Origin: Plasticicumulans lactativorans
GTDB taxonomy: Bacteria > Pseudomonadota > Gammaproteobacteria > Competibacterales > Competibacteraceae
Reading direction: 5' to 3'
Assembly: GCF_004341245.1 (NCBI RefSeq)
Contig: NZ_SLWY01000010.1
Span: 62,001-126,000 of the forward strand
Length of the DNA stretch: 64,000 nt
Shown here piece by piece: positions 19,687-32,476 of this stretch. A program made the position numbers and the translations under genes. The notes under the pieces were generated by a model. The model was given only the letters and a program-made list of their open reading frames with translations. It made no database searches and had not been told where the DNA came from. Position 1 is the first letter of the stretch. The number at the start of each line of letters is the position of its first letter.

Positions 19687-20549
19687 AGGAAGACCGATCA
19701 GTGGAGAGCCAGGGGCAGCGCTCCTGGCTCGAACGACTCGGACAAGTCCTGTCCGGCGAACCTCGCGACCGCGAGGAACTGCGCGAGATCCTCGCCGACG
19801 CCCAGGCCAGCGGCGTGCTCGACGCCGAGGCGCTGGCGATGATGGAAGGCGTGCTCGAGGTCGCCGAGATGCAGGTGCGCGACGTGATGATCCCGCGCGC
19901 GCAGATGGTGGTGGTGGAGCGCGACTGGTCGCCCGAGCAGGTGACCGCCGAAGTGCTCGCCTCCGGGCATTCGCGCTTCCCGGTGATCGGCGAAGGCCGC
20001 GACGAGGTGCTCGGCATCCTCATCGTCAAGGACCTGCTGCGCTACTACGCCCGCGGCGGCGGCCCCTTCGACATCACCGAGTTCATGCGTCCGGCGCGCT
20101 TCATCCCCGAAAGCAAGCGCCTCGACGCGCTGCTGCGCGAGTTCCGCAGCACCCGCCTGCACATGGCGATGGTGGTGGACGAGTACGGCGGCGTGGCCGG
20201 CCTGGTGACGATCGAGGACCTGCTCGAACAGATCGTCGGCGAGATCGACGACGAGCACGACGCCAGCGTCGAGACCGACGACATCCGCGCGGTCGGCGAG
20301 TTCGAGTACGTGATCAAGGCGCTGACGCCGCTGGAGGACTTCAACGAGCACTTCGCCAGCGAGTTCGACGAGGACGAGGTCGACACCGTCGGCGGGCTGG
20401 TGATGAAGGACCTCGACCACGTGCCGCGGCGCGGCGAAGTGGTCGACATCGGCCGCTTCCGCTTCCGCGTGCTGCGGGCCGACAACCGCCGCGTGCACCT
20501 GTTCGGCCTGACCCTGATGGACGCCGGTACCGCGACCGCCGAACAGTGA
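19683..20549 (+). CDS. corC: CorC/HlyC-family CBS-domain protein
   Basis: 288 aa soluble cytoplasmic protein. Residues ~60-185 hold two CBS domains ([12 protein letters not shown] opens the first; [25 protein letters not shown] closes the second). The C-terminal CorC_HlyC domain is at ~200-280. The ATG at 19683 overlaps ybeY; a GTG at 19701 is possible. CorC proteins are linked to magnesium/cobalt efflux, and in this syntenic block the gene usually precedes lnt. Confidence 0.92.
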   Translation: MKEDRSVESQGQRSWLERLGQVLSGEPRDREELREILADAQASGVLDAEALAMMEGVLEVAEMQVRDVMIPRAQMVVVERDWSPEQVTAEVLASGHSRFPVIGEGRDEVLGILIVKDLLRYYARGGGPFDITEFMRPARFIPESKRLDALLREFRSTRLHMAMVVDEYGGVAGLVTIEDLLEQIVGEIDDEHDASVETDDIRAVGEFEYVIKALTPLEDFNEHFASEFDEDEVDTVGGLVMKDLDHVPRRGEVVDIGRFRFRVLRADNRRVHLFGLTLMDAGTATAEQ

Positions 20550-20622
20550 CCCGCCGCGGCGCTCCCGCCCGCCGCCGCCCGCCCATCCCCCGCACCCGCG
20601 CCTGCCGCTGGAATCCGCCTTC

Positions 20623-22158
20623 GTGACCGCCACACCCGCTCCGGGCCGGCTCGCCGCCGGCCACCCGCTCGCCTTGCTGCTCGCGCCGCTCGCCGGTGCG
20701 GCGCTGCCGCTCGCCTACGCCCCCTTCGACCTCTGGCCGCTCGCCCTGCTGCTGCCGGCGCTGCTGCTGTGGCTGCTCGACGGCGAGCGCGCCGGCCGCG
20801 CCGCGCTGCTCGGCCTGCTGTTCGGGCTCGGTGCCTTCGGCGTCGGCATCTGGTGGATCTACGTCAGCCTGCACACCTACGGCAACGCGCCGCCGGCCTT
20901 CGCCGCGCTGGCGACGGCGCTGGTGGTGCTGACGATGGCCGCCTACCCGGCGGCCTTCGCCGCGCTGCTCGCGCGCCTGGCGCCGGCACCGGGCGCGCGG
21001 CGCTGGCTGCTCGCCGCGCCGGCGCTGTGGGCCCTGCTCGAATGGGTGCGCTCGTGGGCGCTGAGCGGCTTCCCGTGGCTCGCGCTCGGCTACAGCCAGA
21101 TCGACACGCCGCTGGCCGGCTTCGCGCCGCTGGTCGGCGTGTTCGGCGTCGGCTGGGCGGCGATGCTGCTTGCCGGACTGCTGCGCCTCGCCGCGCAGCG
21201 CCTGCGCCCGGGCGGCGGGCCGCGGCGTGGCGGCGGCTTCGCGCTGCTCGCAGCCGCGGCCGTGCTGGCGCTCGGCGCCGGGCTCGGCCGGCTCGAGTGG
21301 ACCCAGCCCGACGGGCCGCCGCTGCGCGTCGCGCTGGCGCAGGGCAACATCAGCCAGGAGCTGAAATGGCGGCCGGAGAAGCTCGCCGAGACGCTCGAAC
21401 GCTACGCCGAGCTCACCCGCGAGGCGGGCCCGCAGGACGTGATCATCTGGCCCGAGACCGCGATCCCGATCTTCTTCGAGGAGCTCGAGGACGGTTTCGT
21501 CGCCGACCTGCGCGCCTACGCCGCCGCGAGCGGTACCGACTTCCTCGTCGGCACGCCCGCCGGCTCGCGGCGCGACCGCGTCTACCGCAACGCCGTTGCC
21601 GCCATCGGCCGCAGCCCCGGCTTCTACTACAAGCAGCGGCTGCTGCCGTTCGGCGAGTACCTGCCGCTGCGCGGGCTGTTCGCGATCTTCCGCGACCTGG
21701 TCGAGATCCCGATGGCCGACTTCACCGCGGGCGACGCCGACCAGCCGCTGCTGCGGGTGGCCGGGCGTCCGGTCGGGGTGTCGATCTGCTTCGAGGCGGT
21801 GTTCGGCGCCGACGTGCGGCGGACGCTGCCGGAGGCGGCGTTCCTGGTCAACGTCAGCAACGACGCCTGGTTCGGCGACTCGATCGCGCCGCACCAGCAC
21901 CTGCAGATCGCGCGCATGCGCGCGCGGGAAACCGGCCGCGCGCTGGCGCGTGCGACCAATACCGGCATCACCGCGCTGGTGGGCGCCGACGGGCGCATCG
22001 AGGCGCGCGCCCCGGCGTTCGTGCCGGCACTGCTGCGCGGCAGCGTACAGCCGCGCCGCGGCGCGACCCCCTACGTGCGCGTCGGCGACGGCCCGGTGGT
22101 GTTCGCCGCCGGCCTGGTCCTGGGGCTCGCGGCGTTCGCCCGGCGCCGGCGCCCGTGA
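20623..22158 (+). CDS. lnt: Apolipoprotein N-acyltransferase
   Basis: 511 aa inner-membrane enzyme that N-acylates the diacylglyceryl-cysteine of lipoproteins. About six to seven N-terminal helices are followed by a periplasmic nitrilase domain from about residue 235, with the triad Glu278 (WPETAIP), Lys337 (YYKQRLLPFGEY) and Cys389 (SICFEAVFG). A final helix precedes Arg-rich residues at the C-terminus. Triad spacing matches the E. coli enzyme (267, 335, 387). It starts with GTG at 20623; no ATG gives the full first helix. Confidence 0.96.
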   Translation: MTATPAPGRLAAGHPLALLLAPLAGAALPLAYAPFDLWPLALLLPALLLWLLDGERAGRAALLGLLFGLGAFGVGIWWIYVSLHTYGNAPPAFAALATALVVLTMAAYPAAFAALLARLAPAPGARRWLLAAPALWALLEWVRSWALSGFPWLALGYSQIDTPLAGFAPLVGVFGVGWAAMLLAGLLRLAAQRLRPGGGPRRGGGFALLAAAAVLALGAGLGRLEWTQPDGPPLRVALAQGNISQELKWRPEKLAETLERYAELTREAGPQDVIIWPETAIPIFFEELEDGFVADLRAYAAASGTDFLVGTPAGSRRDRVYRNAVAAIGRSPGFYYKQRLLPFGEYLPLRGLFAIFRDLVEIPMADFTAGDADQPLLRVAGRPVGVSICFEAVFGADVRRTLPEAAFLVNVSNDAWFGDSIAPHQHLQIARMRARETGRALARATNTGITALVGADGRIEARAPAFVPALLRGSVQPRRGATPYVRVGDGPVVFAAGLVLGLAAFARRRRP

Positions 22159-22173
22159 GGGCGCGTGCGGGAC

Positions 22174-22347
22174 TCAGCGCGGGTCCTGCCAGTCGGCGAT
22201 GGTGCGCGGGACCTCGAACGGCAGTTCGAGCTGGCGCGGGTGGGCGACGAACTCCCAGCCGTTGCGCCGCTGGCGCTGGCGCGCAGGCAGGCTCAGGTGT
22301 TCGGCGATGCGGCGTAGGCGCTGGCGGTGCAGGCTCGATGCGAGCAT
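22174..22347 (-). CDS. Small basic hypothetical protein downstream of kup
   Basis: 57 aa from an ATG at 22347 (MLASSLHRQRLRR...). The frame also opens at an ATG at 22401 for 75 aa, but neither start has a good ribosome-binding site. The composition is protein-like rather than a frame shadow, with balanced residues and a WEFVAHPRQLELPFEVP segment. It is co-directional with kup, 81 bp after its stop, and convergent with lnt. I do not recognise the family and assign no function. Confidence 0.45.
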   Translation of the reverse strand: MLASSLHRQRLRRIAEHLSLPARQRQRRNGWEFVAHPRQLELPFEVPRTIADWQDPR

Positions 22348-22428
22348 GACGGGGTACCGGGGTGGAAGGCGTCCGTGCAGGGTGGCGTTACCGTATTGCA
22401 TGAACGTGAACGCGGCGGCGCGCGCGCG

Positions 22429-24309
22429 TTACAGCTCGATCTGTGTGCCGAGCTCGACCACCCGGTTCGGCGGGATGCGGAAGAAGTCCATCGCCCGCGC
22501 GGCGTTGCGCGACAGGTTGACGAACAGGCGCTCGCGCCAGCGCGCCATGCCGGGGCGCGTGGTCGAGATCAGCGTCTCGCGGCCGAGGAAGTAGGTGGTG
22601 TCCATCGGTTCGAGGTCGAGCCCGTAGGGCCGGCACAGGCCGAGCGCGAGCGGCACGTCGGGCTCCTCCATGAAACCGTAGCGGACCGCCACGCGGAAGA
22701 AGCTGTTGCCGATCACGTCCACCCGCACGCGGTCGGCCTCGTCGACACGCGGGACCTCCTCGACCAGCACCGTCAGCAGCACCACGCGCTCGTGCAGTAC
22801 CTTGTTGTGCTTGAGGTTGTGCAGCAGCGTGTGCGGCACCCCGTCGGGGTCGCTGGTGAGGAACACCGCGGTGCCGGGCACGCGCAGCACCGAGCCGTCC
22901 TCGACGTCGGCGAGGAACGCGGTCAGCGGCAACGACCCTTCATGCATGCGCGTGGCGAGCAACTCCCGCCCGCGCTGCCAGGTGGTCATCAGGATGTAGA
23001 CGCCGGCGCCGGCGACCAGCGGGAACCACCCGCCCTGGCCGATCTTCAGCGCGTTGGCGCCGAAGAACGCGAGATCGATCAGCAGGAACGGGACGATCAG
23101 CAACACGCACACGGCCCGCGGCCAGTTCCATACGCGGTGCGCGAGCAGCAGCAGCAGCAGCGCGGTGATCACCATCGTGATGGTCACCGCGATGCCGTAG
23201 GCGGCGGCCAGCGCGCTCGACGAGCCGAAGCCGACCACCAGGCCGAGCACCGCCACCAGCAGCCCCCAGTTGACCGACGGGATGTAGATCTGCCCCATCT
23301 CGTCGGCCGAGGTGTGGATCACGGTCACGCGCGGGCAGTAGCCGAGCTGCACCGCCTGGCGCGTCAGCGAGTAGACGCCCGAGATCACCGCCTGCGAGGC
23401 GATCACCGTCGCCAGCGTCGACAGCGCCACCAGCGGGTACAGCGCCCAGCCCGGCGCGAGCAGGTAGAACGGGTTGTCGGCCGCGGCCGGCATGGCGAGC
23501 AGCAGCGCACCCTGGCCGAAGTAGTTCAGCACGATGCCCGGCAGCACCAGCCCGAACCAGGCGAGCCGGATCGGTCGCGCGCCGAAGTGCCCCATGTCGG
23601 CGTAGAGCGCCTCGCCGCCGGTCAGGCAGAGGAACACCGCGCCGAGCACGATGAAGCCGTGCCAGCCGTTCTCGGCGAAGAAGCGCACCGCGTGCACCGG
23701 CCACAGCGCCGCGAACACCTGCGGCGTCTGCACCGCCTGCACGATGCCGAGCACGCCCAGGACGACGAACCACAGGCACATCACCGGCCCGAAGGAGATG
23801 CCGACGCGCGCGGTGCCGTGCGACTGCACCACGAACAGCCCGATCAGGATCAGCAGCGTGATCGGCACGACGTAGGGGTCGAACAGCGGGGTGGCGGTCT
23901 TCAGGCCCTCGACCGCCGACAGCACCGAGATCGCCGGCGTGATCATGCCGTCGCCGTAGAACAGCGCGGCACCGAACAGGCCGAGCCCGATCACCAGCCA
24001 GCGACCGCGCTGGCCGTGCTGGCGGTTCTCGGCGACCAGTGCCATCAGCGCGAGGATGCCGCCCTCGCCACGGTTGTCGGCGCGCAGCACCAGCACCACG
24101 TACTTCAGCGTGACCACGATGATCAGCGACCAGAAGATCAGCGAGATCACGCCGAGCACGTTGTCCGGCGTGGCGGCGATCGCATGCGGGCCGCTGAAGC
24201 ACTCGCGCAGGGCGTAGAGCGGGCTGGTGCCGATGTCGCCGTAGACGACACCGAGGGCGCCGATGGTCAGGGCGGCCAGCCCGTTGCGCGCGGGGGTGGA
24301 GGAGCTCAT
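22429..24309 (-). CDS. kup: Kup-type low-affinity potassium uptake permease
   Basis: 626 aa. The start at 24309 (MSSSTPARNGLAALTIGALGVVYGDIGTSPLYAL) puts the diagnostic Kup motif GVVYGDIGTSPLYA in the first helix. Twelve or so transmembrane helices fill residues 15-430; the last ~180 residues are the cytoplasmic C-terminal domain. Length matches the family (~620-640). It imports potassium with protons. The frame is open upstream of 24309 but Pro/Arg-rich. It is flanked by the YbeL-like gene upstream and a small hypothetical gene downstream, both on the same strand. Confidence 0.95.
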   Translation of the reverse strand: MSSSTPARNGLAALTIGALGVVYGDIGTSPLYALRECFSGPHAIAATPDNVLGVISLIFWSLIIVVTLKYVVLVLRADNRGEGGILALMALVAENRQHGQRGRWLVIGLGLFGAALFYGDGMITPAISVLSAVEGLKTATPLFDPYVVPITLLILIGLFVVQSHGTARVGISFGPVMCLWFVVLGVLGIVQAVQTPQVFAALWPVHAVRFFAENGWHGFIVLGAVFLCLTGGEALYADMGHFGARPIRLAWFGLVLPGIVLNYFGQGALLLAMPAAADNPFYLLAPGWALYPLVALSTLATVIASQAVISGVYSLTRQAVQLGYCPRVTVIHTSADEMGQIYIPSVNWGLLVAVLGLVVGFGSSSALAAAYGIAVTITMVITALLLLLLAHRVWNWPRAVCVLLIVPFLLIDLAFFGANALKIGQGGWFPLVAGAGVYILMTTWQRGRELLATRMHEGSLPLTAFLADVEDGSVLRVPGTAVFLTSDPDGVPHTLLHNLKHNKVLHERVVLLTVLVEEVPRVDEADRVRVDVIGNSFFRVAVRYGFMEEPDVPLALGLCRPYGLDLEPMDTTYFLGRETLISTTRPGMARWRERLFVNLSRNAARAMDFFRIPPNRVVELGTQIEL

Positions 24310-24495
24310 CGGCGGTCTCGGTGATGGGGGCGGTACGGGGTACCCCGGGACGGCCCGGGGCGCGGGTCCGGCTATCGTGCCAGCCCACATGCGTCCGGTG
24401 GAAGCGGCGAACGACTCCCGCTGCGCATGCGTGGGGTCGTCCTGCTCATGCAGCGGCTGCAGGGGGTGACCATCCTCCCGCCGCGCGTGGGGTCG

Positions 24496-25023
24496 TCAGC
24501 TGGTGGCGTCGGCGGCGATGCGCTTGAAGCTTTCGCCGCCGCAGGCGACGCAGGGCAGGATGACGCTGGTGCCGTGCAGCGCCACCTCGGCACCGCAGGC
24601 ATCGCAGCGCAGCGTGCCGGGGCCGGTGATCTCGCCGGCGCGGTAGTGGCTCGCGCGTTCGAGTTCGTCGGAGAACTGCAGGAAGGCGAGACGCGTGTGA
24701 TCGGCGGCGGTGCCAAACCATTCGAGCATGCGATCCTCGACCAGTTCGAGGTCGAAGCGCAGCCAGTCCTTGAGCTCGTGACCGGTCTCGGCCAGGTAGT
24801 GGCCGGCGTCCTCGACGTCGCGGCGGACGTAGGCGCCGATCAGCTCGGCTTCCTCGCGGGTGAGCTCGCCCAGCCGCACCGAGAGTTCGGCGGCCTCGTC
24901 GATGCGGCGGCGCAATTCGGGCAGGGCATCGGCCTCGACCTGTTCGAGTTCCGCGAGCCCGCTGTGCACGCGCTCCATCATGCGTTCGTACGCGGCTATC
25001 AACCTGCTGTGCGATTGGTTCAT
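24496..25023 (-). CDS. YbeL-like zinc-ribbon protein (DUF1451)
   Basis: 175 aa. An N-terminal ~110 residues of predicted helix and coiled coil, rich in Glu and Arg, lead to a C-terminal zinc ribbon with two Cys pairs (CDACG near 145 and CVACG near 160). The phrase YRAGEITGPGTLRC is characteristic of the YbeL/DUF1451 family. The start at 25023 (MNQSHSRL) is chosen since upstream residues are shadow sequence. It is divergent from leuS, beside which ybeL also lies in E. coli. Function is unknown; a nucleic-acid or metal-related role is only a guess. Confidence 0.8.
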   Translation of the reverse strand: MNQSHSRLIAAYERMMERVHSGLAELEQVEADALPELRRRIDEAAELSVRLGELTREEAELIGAYVRRDVEDAGHYLAETGHELKDWLRFDLELVEDRMLEWFGTAADHTRLAFLQFSDELERASHYRAGEITGPGTLRCDACGAEVALHGTSVILPCVACGGESFKRIAADATS

Positions 25024-25082
25024 CGATGTCGTTCTTCTGTGGCGGAGGTCCTTGCCGTGCGACACGTCGCGCGCCGCACTGA

Positions 25083-27791
<2,709 letters not shown>

Positions 27792-27793
27792 GC

Positions 27794-28306
27794 ATGCGCG
27801 CGACCCGCCTCGCCGCCGGCCTGATGGCGGCCCTGATCGGCGCGGCGCTCGGCGGTTGCGGCTTCCAGCTGCGCGGCCAGGCCAACCTGCCGCCGGATAT
27901 GGCCCGCACCTACATCAAGATCGGGCCGGGGGCCGGCCCGGACCTGGCCACCGGCCTGCGCCGCGCGCTCACCGTCAACGGCGTGACGGTGGTCGACGAC
28001 CCCAAAGCGGCGACGGCGACGCTCGAAGTCTCCAACGAGGCGGTGCGCCGGCGGGTGATCGTCAAGGGCCCGGGCGGCACCGCGCAGGAGTACGAGCTGT
28101 ACTACGACGTCACCGCGGCCGTCACCCGCGCCAACGGCACGCCGCTGCTGCCGGCCGAGACCTTCCACCAGAGCCGCGACCTGCAGTACGACGAGGCGGC
28201 GGTGCTCGGCCGCGACTCCGGCGAGATCCTCGCCCGCCGCGACATGCGCCAGGACGCCGCCTGGGCGCTGCTGCGACGCCTGCAGGCGCTGGCCGCGCAG
28301 CGGTGA
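27794..28306 (+). CDS. lptE: LPS-assembly lipoprotein LptE
   Basis: 170 aa outer-membrane lipoprotein that plugs the LptD barrel. A signal peptide with lipobox LGGC places the acylated Cys at residue 22, followed by the typical GFQLRG opening of mature LptE. The start is ATG 27794; a GTG two codons earlier overlaps the leuS stop. It overlaps holA by GTGA. Confidence 0.93.
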   Translation: MRATRLAAGLMAALIGAALGGCGFQLRGQANLPPDMARTYIKIGPGAGPDLATGLRRALTVNGVTVVDDPKAATATLEVSNEAVRRRVIVKGPGGTAQEYELYYDVTAAVTRANGTPLLPAETFHQSRDLQYDEAAVLGRDSGEILARRDMRQDAAWALLRRLQALAAQR

Positions 28307-29331
28307 AGCTTCGCCCCGAGCAGCTCGCGGGCGCGCTCGGGCGCGGGCTCGCACCGCTGTACCTGGTGTACGGCGAGGAGCCCCTGCTGGCGCAGGAAGC
28401 CACCGATGCGATCCGCGCCGCCGCGCGCGCGGCCGGCGTCGACACGCGCGAGGTGTTCGCGGTCGAGGCCGGGTTCGACTGGGGCGCCTTCGCCACGGCG
28501 GTGGCGAGCCTGTCGCTGTTCGGCGGGCGGCGCCTGCTCGAACTGCGCCTGCCCGGCGGCAGGCCCGGCGACGAGGGCGGACGGGTGCTGCGCGCCTACG
28601 CCGCCGACCCGCCGGCCGACACCGTGCTGCTGGTGCTCGCCGGCAAGCTCGATGCCGCGACGCAGAAGAGCGCGTGGTTCACCGCGCTGGAGGCCGCCGG
28701 GGTCGGCGTGGCGTGCCTGCCGGTCGAGGCGCGCGCGCTGCCCGAGTGGCTGGCGCGACGGGCCGCGGCCCGCGGCATGCGCCTCGCCCCCGAGGCGCTC
28801 GCGCTGCTCGCCGAGCGCGGCGAAGGCAACCTGCTCGCCGCCGAGCAGGAGCTGGAGAAGCTCTACGTGCTGTACGGGCGCGAGCCCATCGATGCCCCCA
28901 CCGTGCTCGACGTGGTCGGCGACAGCGCCCGCTACAGCATCTACGACTTCGCCGACGCCGCGCTCGAAGGCGATGCCGCGCGCGTGCTGCGCACGCTGAA
29001 CGGCCTGCGCGCCGAGGGCGAGGAGCTGCCCCTCGCGCTGTGGGCGCTGGCGCGCGAGGTGCGCCTGCTCGCGCAGGCCGCCGCCGACGCCGAGCGCGGC
29101 CTGCCGGCGGACGCCTCGTTCGCCCGGCTGAAGGTGTGGGAGAAGCGCAAGCCGCTGTTGCGCAAGGCACTGGGGCGCATCGGCGTGCGCGAGGCGCGAC
29201 GCCTGCTCGCCGGCTGCGCACGCGTCGACCGGCAGTTGAAGGGCGCCGAACCCGGCGACGCCTGGGACACCCTGCTCGCGCTGGCGCTGCGCCTGGCCGG
29301 CCGCGACCTGCGCCTGGTGCGTTCGGCCTGA
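28303..29331 (+). CDS. holA: DNA polymerase III subunit delta
   Basis: 342 aa clamp-loader subunit. The GTG start at 28303 overlaps the lptE stop. N-terminal LYLVYGEEPLLAQEA and the family-typical GNLLAAEQELEKL and SIYDFADAAL motifs are present, along with C-terminal helices KRKPLLRKALGRI. Length matches HolA. It opens the beta clamp with gamma/tau and delta-prime. It is the last gene of the leuS-lptE-holA run; a 117-bp gap separates it from proA. Confidence 0.94.
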   Translation: MKLRPEQLAGALGRGLAPLYLVYGEEPLLAQEATDAIRAAARAAGVDTREVFAVEAGFDWGAFATAVASLSLFGGRRLLELRLPGGRPGDEGGRVLRAYAADPPADTVLLVLAGKLDAATQKSAWFTALEAAGVGVACLPVEARALPEWLARRAAARGMRLAPEALALLAERGEGNLLAAEQELEKLYVLYGREPIDAPTVLDVVGDSARYSIYDFADAALEGDAARVLRTLNGLRAEGEELPLALWALAREVRLLAQAAADAERGLPADASFARLKVWEKRKPLLRKALGRIGVREARRLLAGCARVDRQLKGAEPGDAWDTLLALALRLAGRDLRLVRSA

Positions 29332-29448
29332 GCGCGCGCGGCGGCGGTCGCGGTTGCACGCGGCGGGCGCCCGGTCTGGTAAGGTTGGCACGTTCCCGGT
29401 ATCCACTCGCGGTGCGCCAGGCGCGCCCCGGGACGCACGGAGGTACAC

Positions 29449-30735
29449 ATGAACGCTCAGGTTTCCCCGGTGGCGGCCAGCGACGTCGTCGCCTACATGC
29501 AAGGCGTCGGGCAGCGTGCCCGCGCCGCGGCGCGCAGCGTCGGCCGCGCCGACACGCAGACCAAGAACGCGGCGCTCTCCGCCATCGCCGCGCGCCTCGA
29601 AGCCGCGCTGCCGGCGCTGCTCGCCGCGAACGAGGCCGACCTCGCCGCCGGGCGCGCCAACGGCCTCGATGCGGCGCTGCTCGACCGCCTCGCGCTCGGC
29701 GAGAAGGGCGTGCGCGGCATGGTGCAGGGGCTGCGCGAGGTCGCGGCGCAGAAGGACCCGATCGGCGCCATCACCGACCTCGAGTACCGTCCGTCCGGCA
29801 TCCAGGTGGGGCGCATGCGCGTGCCGCTGGGGGTGATCGGCATCATCTACGAGTCGCGCCCGAACGTGACCGCCGACGCCGCCGCGCTGTGCCTGAAGGC
29901 CGGCAATGCGGCGATCCTGCGCGGCGGTTCGGAGGCGTTCCGCACCAACCGCGCGATCGCCGCGTGCATCCGCGAGGGGCTGGAGGTCGCCGGCCTGCCG
30001 CTCGATGCGGTGCAGGTGGTCGACACCACCGACCGTGCCGCGGTCGGCGAGCTGATCCGCATGCGCGATTACGTCGACGTGATCGTGCCGCGCGGCGGCA
30101 AGAGCCTGATCGCGCGCATCAGCGCCGAGGCGCGGGTGCCGGTGATCAAGCACCTCGACGGCATCTGCCACGTCTACATCGACGACCGTGCCGATCCCGG
30201 CAAGGCGGTCAAGGTCGCCTTCAACGCCAAGTGCCGTCGCTACGGCATCTGTGGCGCGATGGAGACCCTGCTGGTGCACGAGGCGGTCGCGCCCTACGTG
30301 CTGCCCCAGCTCGCCGAACTGTACGCGGCCGCCGGGGTCGAGCTGCGTGGCTGCGCGCGCACGCGCCAGCTGCTGCCGGCGTGCGGGGTCGCCACCGAGG
30401 ATGACTGGCGCACCGAGTACCTGGCGCCGGTGCTGTCGATCCGCGTCGTCGACGACATGGACGCCGCCATCGAGCACATCGAGACCTACGGCTCGCACCA
30501 CACCGACAGCATCATCACCGAGGACCTGACGCGCGCGCGGCGCTTCCTGCGCGAGGTCGACTCCGCCAGCGTGATGGTCAACGCCAGCACCCAGTTCGCC
30601 GACGGCGGCGAGTACGGCCTGGGCGCCGAGATCGGCATTTCCACCGACAAGCTGCACGCGCGCGGCCCGGTCGGCGTCGAGGGCCTGACCACGCAGAAGT
30701 TCGTCGTGCTCGGGGACGGTTCCTGCCGTGCGTGA
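29449..30735 (+). CDS. proA: Glutamate-5-semialdehyde dehydrogenase (gamma-glutamyl phosphate reductase)
   Basis: 428 aa NADPH-dependent enzyme, second step of proline synthesis. Catalytic Cys268 lies in [11 protein letters not shown]; the [22 protein letters not shown] stretch and the [12 protein letters not shown] motif are typical of ProA. The ATG at 29449 is preceded by CGGAGG. The end overlaps the YecA-like gene by 8 bp, so the two are probably co-translated. Confidence 0.96.
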   Translation: MNAQVSPVAASDVVAYMQGVGQRARAAARSVGRADTQTKNAALSAIAARLEAALPALLAANEADLAAGRANGLDAALLDRLALGEKGVRGMVQGLREVAAQKDPIGAITDLEYRPSGIQVGRMRVPLGVIGIIYESRPNVTADAAALCLKAGNAAILRGGSEAFRTNRAIAACIREGLEVAGLPLDAVQVVDTTDRAAVGELIRMRDYVDVIVPRGGKSLIARISAEARVPVIKHLDGICHVYIDDRADPGKAVKVAFNAKCRRYGICGAMETLLVHEAVAPYVLPQLAELYAAAGVELRGCARTRQLLPACGVATEDDWRTEYLAPVLSIRVVDDMDAAIEHIETYGSHHTDSIITEDLTRARRFLREVDSASVMVNASTQFADGGEYGLGAEIGISTDKLHARGPVGVEGLTTQKFVVLGDGSCRA

Positions 30736-31441
30736 GGCGGTCGGCAGTCCGGCGATCCCCAAGGGCCTCCCGCTCGAGTGGGACGAGTGCGTGCGCCTCG
30801 ACACCTTCATCGCGCGCATCGGGCACGAGCGCGACCTCGAGTTCGCCGACGGGCTGTTCTGCGCGCTCGGTGTCGTCCCCGGCCCGGTCGAGCCCGAGCA
30901 GTGGGTGCGGCCGATCCTCGGCGGCGCCCCCGAGGTGCCGAGCGAGGAGGCCGCGACGATCCGCCACTTGCTGCTGCGCCACTGCTTCGACGTGGTCTCG
31001 CGGCTGCGCCTGTCGAGCGACGAGCTCGACCAGGACAGCTTCTACCTGCCGCTGATCACCGAGCGCAGCCGTCCCGAAGGGCCGGCGGTCGGCGAGCGCT
31101 GGGCGCGAGGCTTCTTCACCGGCATGGCGGCGTCGGGGGTGGACTGGACGCCGTTGCAGCACGATGCCGAGGGCATGCGCCTGCTGATGCCGATCGCGAT
31201 GCTGTTCCAGGGCTACGATCCCGAGGCGCCCGAGCAGACGCTCGACCGGCACAAGCTGATCGACCTGCTGCCGGTGCTGGTCTACGGCATGCGCCACTGG
31301 TGGGTGGCGAGCGGTCACGCGCTGCGCGTCGCCCGCGAGCGCCGCAACGCGCCGCAGGCCGGGCGCAACGAACCCTGCCCCTGCGGCAGCGGGCGCAAGT
31401 TCAAGAAGTGCTGCGGCGCGGCGCGCACCACGCTGCACTAG
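30728..31441 (+). CDS. UPF0149/YecA-family protein with C-terminal SEC-C motif
   Basis: 237 aa. Residues ~20-195 form the helical YecA/YgfB-type domain. The C-terminus carries a zinc-binding SEC-C motif [13 protein letters not shown] like that at the end of SecA. The GTG start at 30728 lies inside the end of proA. The function of this family is unsettled; SEC-C motifs bind zinc and often ribosomes or SecB-like partners. nadD follows 6 bp later. Confidence 0.8.
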   Translation: MREAVGSPAIPKGLPLEWDECVRLDTFIARIGHERDLEFADGLFCALGVVPGPVEPEQWVRPILGGAPEVPSEEAATIRHLLLRHCFDVVSRLRLSSDELDQDSFYLPLITERSRPEGPAVGERWARGFFTGMAASGVDWTPLQHDAEGMRLLMPIAMLFQGYDPEAPEQTLDRHKLIDLLPVLVYGMRHWWVASGHALRVARERRNAPQAGRNEPCPCGSGRKFKKCCGAARTTLH

Positions 31442-31447
31442 CACCGC

Positions 31448-32107
31448 ATGCGCCCTCCCATCGGCCTGTTCGGCGGCACCTTCGACCCGGTTCACCACGC
31501 CCACCTGCGTCTCGCCGTGGAGGTGCGCGAGGCGCTCGGCCTCGCCGAACTGCGGCTGCTGCCGTGCCACGTGCCGGCGCTGCGCGCAGCGCCGGGAGCG
31601 AGCGCGGCGCAACGCCTGGCGATGCTCGAATGCGCCGTGCGCGGCGAGCCGGGCCTGGTGGTCGACGGTCGCGAGCTGCGCCGCACCGGGCCGTCGTACA
31701 CCGTCGACACCCTCGCCGAGGTGCGCGCCGAGGTCGGTCCCGAGGTGCCGCTGGTGTGGCTGCTCGGGCTCGATGCGCTCGCCGGCCTGCCACGCTGGGA
31801 GCGCTGGCGCGAGCTCACCGACTACGCCCACCTCGCCGTGCTCGGCCGCCCCGGCGCCGAGCTGCCCGACGATCCCGCGCTCGCCGCGTTCATCGCCGCG
31901 CATGCGGCGAGCCCGGCGCTGCTCACCGAGCGTCCCGCCGGCGGCCTCTGGTTCCAGCCCGCGACCCGGCTCGAGATCGCCGCCACGCAGATCCGCGCCG
32001 CGCTCGCGGCAGGACGCTCGGCGCGCTACTGGCTGCCCGATTCCGTACTCGATTACATCGTGCGCGCAGGCCTCTACGGCAGCGCACGTCCGCACGCCCC
32101 TCACTGA
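31448..32107 (+). CDS. nadD: Nicotinate-nucleotide adenylyltransferase
   Basis: 219 aa. It makes nicotinate adenine dinucleotide in NAD synthesis. [13 protein letters not shown] (9-21) includes the HxxH nucleotidyltransferase motif; the C-terminal ATQIRAAL is the family ISSTxIR equivalent. It sits in the nadD-rsfS-rlmH order common in proteobacteria. Confidence 0.95.
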   Translation: MRPPIGLFGGTFDPVHHAHLRLAVEVREALGLAELRLLPCHVPALRAAPGASAAQRLAMLECAVRGEPGLVVDGRELRRTGPSYTVDTLAEVRAEVGPEVPLVWLLGLDALAGLPRWERWRELTDYAHLAVLGRPGAELPDDPALAAFIAAHAASPALLTERPAGGLWFQPATRLEIAATQIRAALAAGRSARYWLPDSVLDYIVRAGLYGSARPHAPH

Positions 32108-32115
32108 AGACCCCC

Positions 32116-32436
32116 ATGCAGACCGAAGAACTGAAGAACGTCGTCGTCGATGCCCTCGAAGAACTGAAGGGCGTGAACATCCAGGTGCTCGACGTCCGCG
32201 GCAAGGCGAGTTTCACCGACCTCATGGTGATCGCCAGCGGCACCTCCGACCGCCACGTCAGGTCCCTCGCCGGCAAGGTGCAGGACAAATGCCGCGAAGC
32301 CGGCGAGCGCCCGCTCGGCGTCGAGGGCGAGCGCGAAGGGCAGTGGGTGCTGATCGACCTCGGCGACGTCGTCGTCCACGTGATGAGCCCGCAGACGCGC
32401 GACTTCTACAACCTCGAGAAGCTCTGGGCGGCGTGA
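32116..32436 (+). CDS. rsfS: Ribosome silencing factor RsfS
   Basis: 106 aa. It binds uL14 of the large subunit and blocks subunit joining in slow growth. The [20 protein letters not shown] and [16 protein letters not shown] stretches are typical. The ATG at 32116 lies 8 bp after nadD, giving the normal family length. Confidence 0.95.
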   Translation: MQTEELKNVVVDALEELKGVNIQVLDVRGKASFTDLMVIASGTSDRHVRSLAGKVQDKCREAGERPLGVEGEREGQWVLIDLGDVVVHVMSPQTRDFYNLEKLWAA

Positions 32437-32476
32437 GCGGCGCGCCGCTGCGCCGTGCGCGCCCGCCGGCGCGCCG

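Noticed and set aside
29380-29403. Sigma-54-like TTGGCACG before proA
   Set aside because: The -12 GC is missing at the required 10-bp spacing, and a sigma-54 promoter would be unusual for a proline biosynthesis gene.
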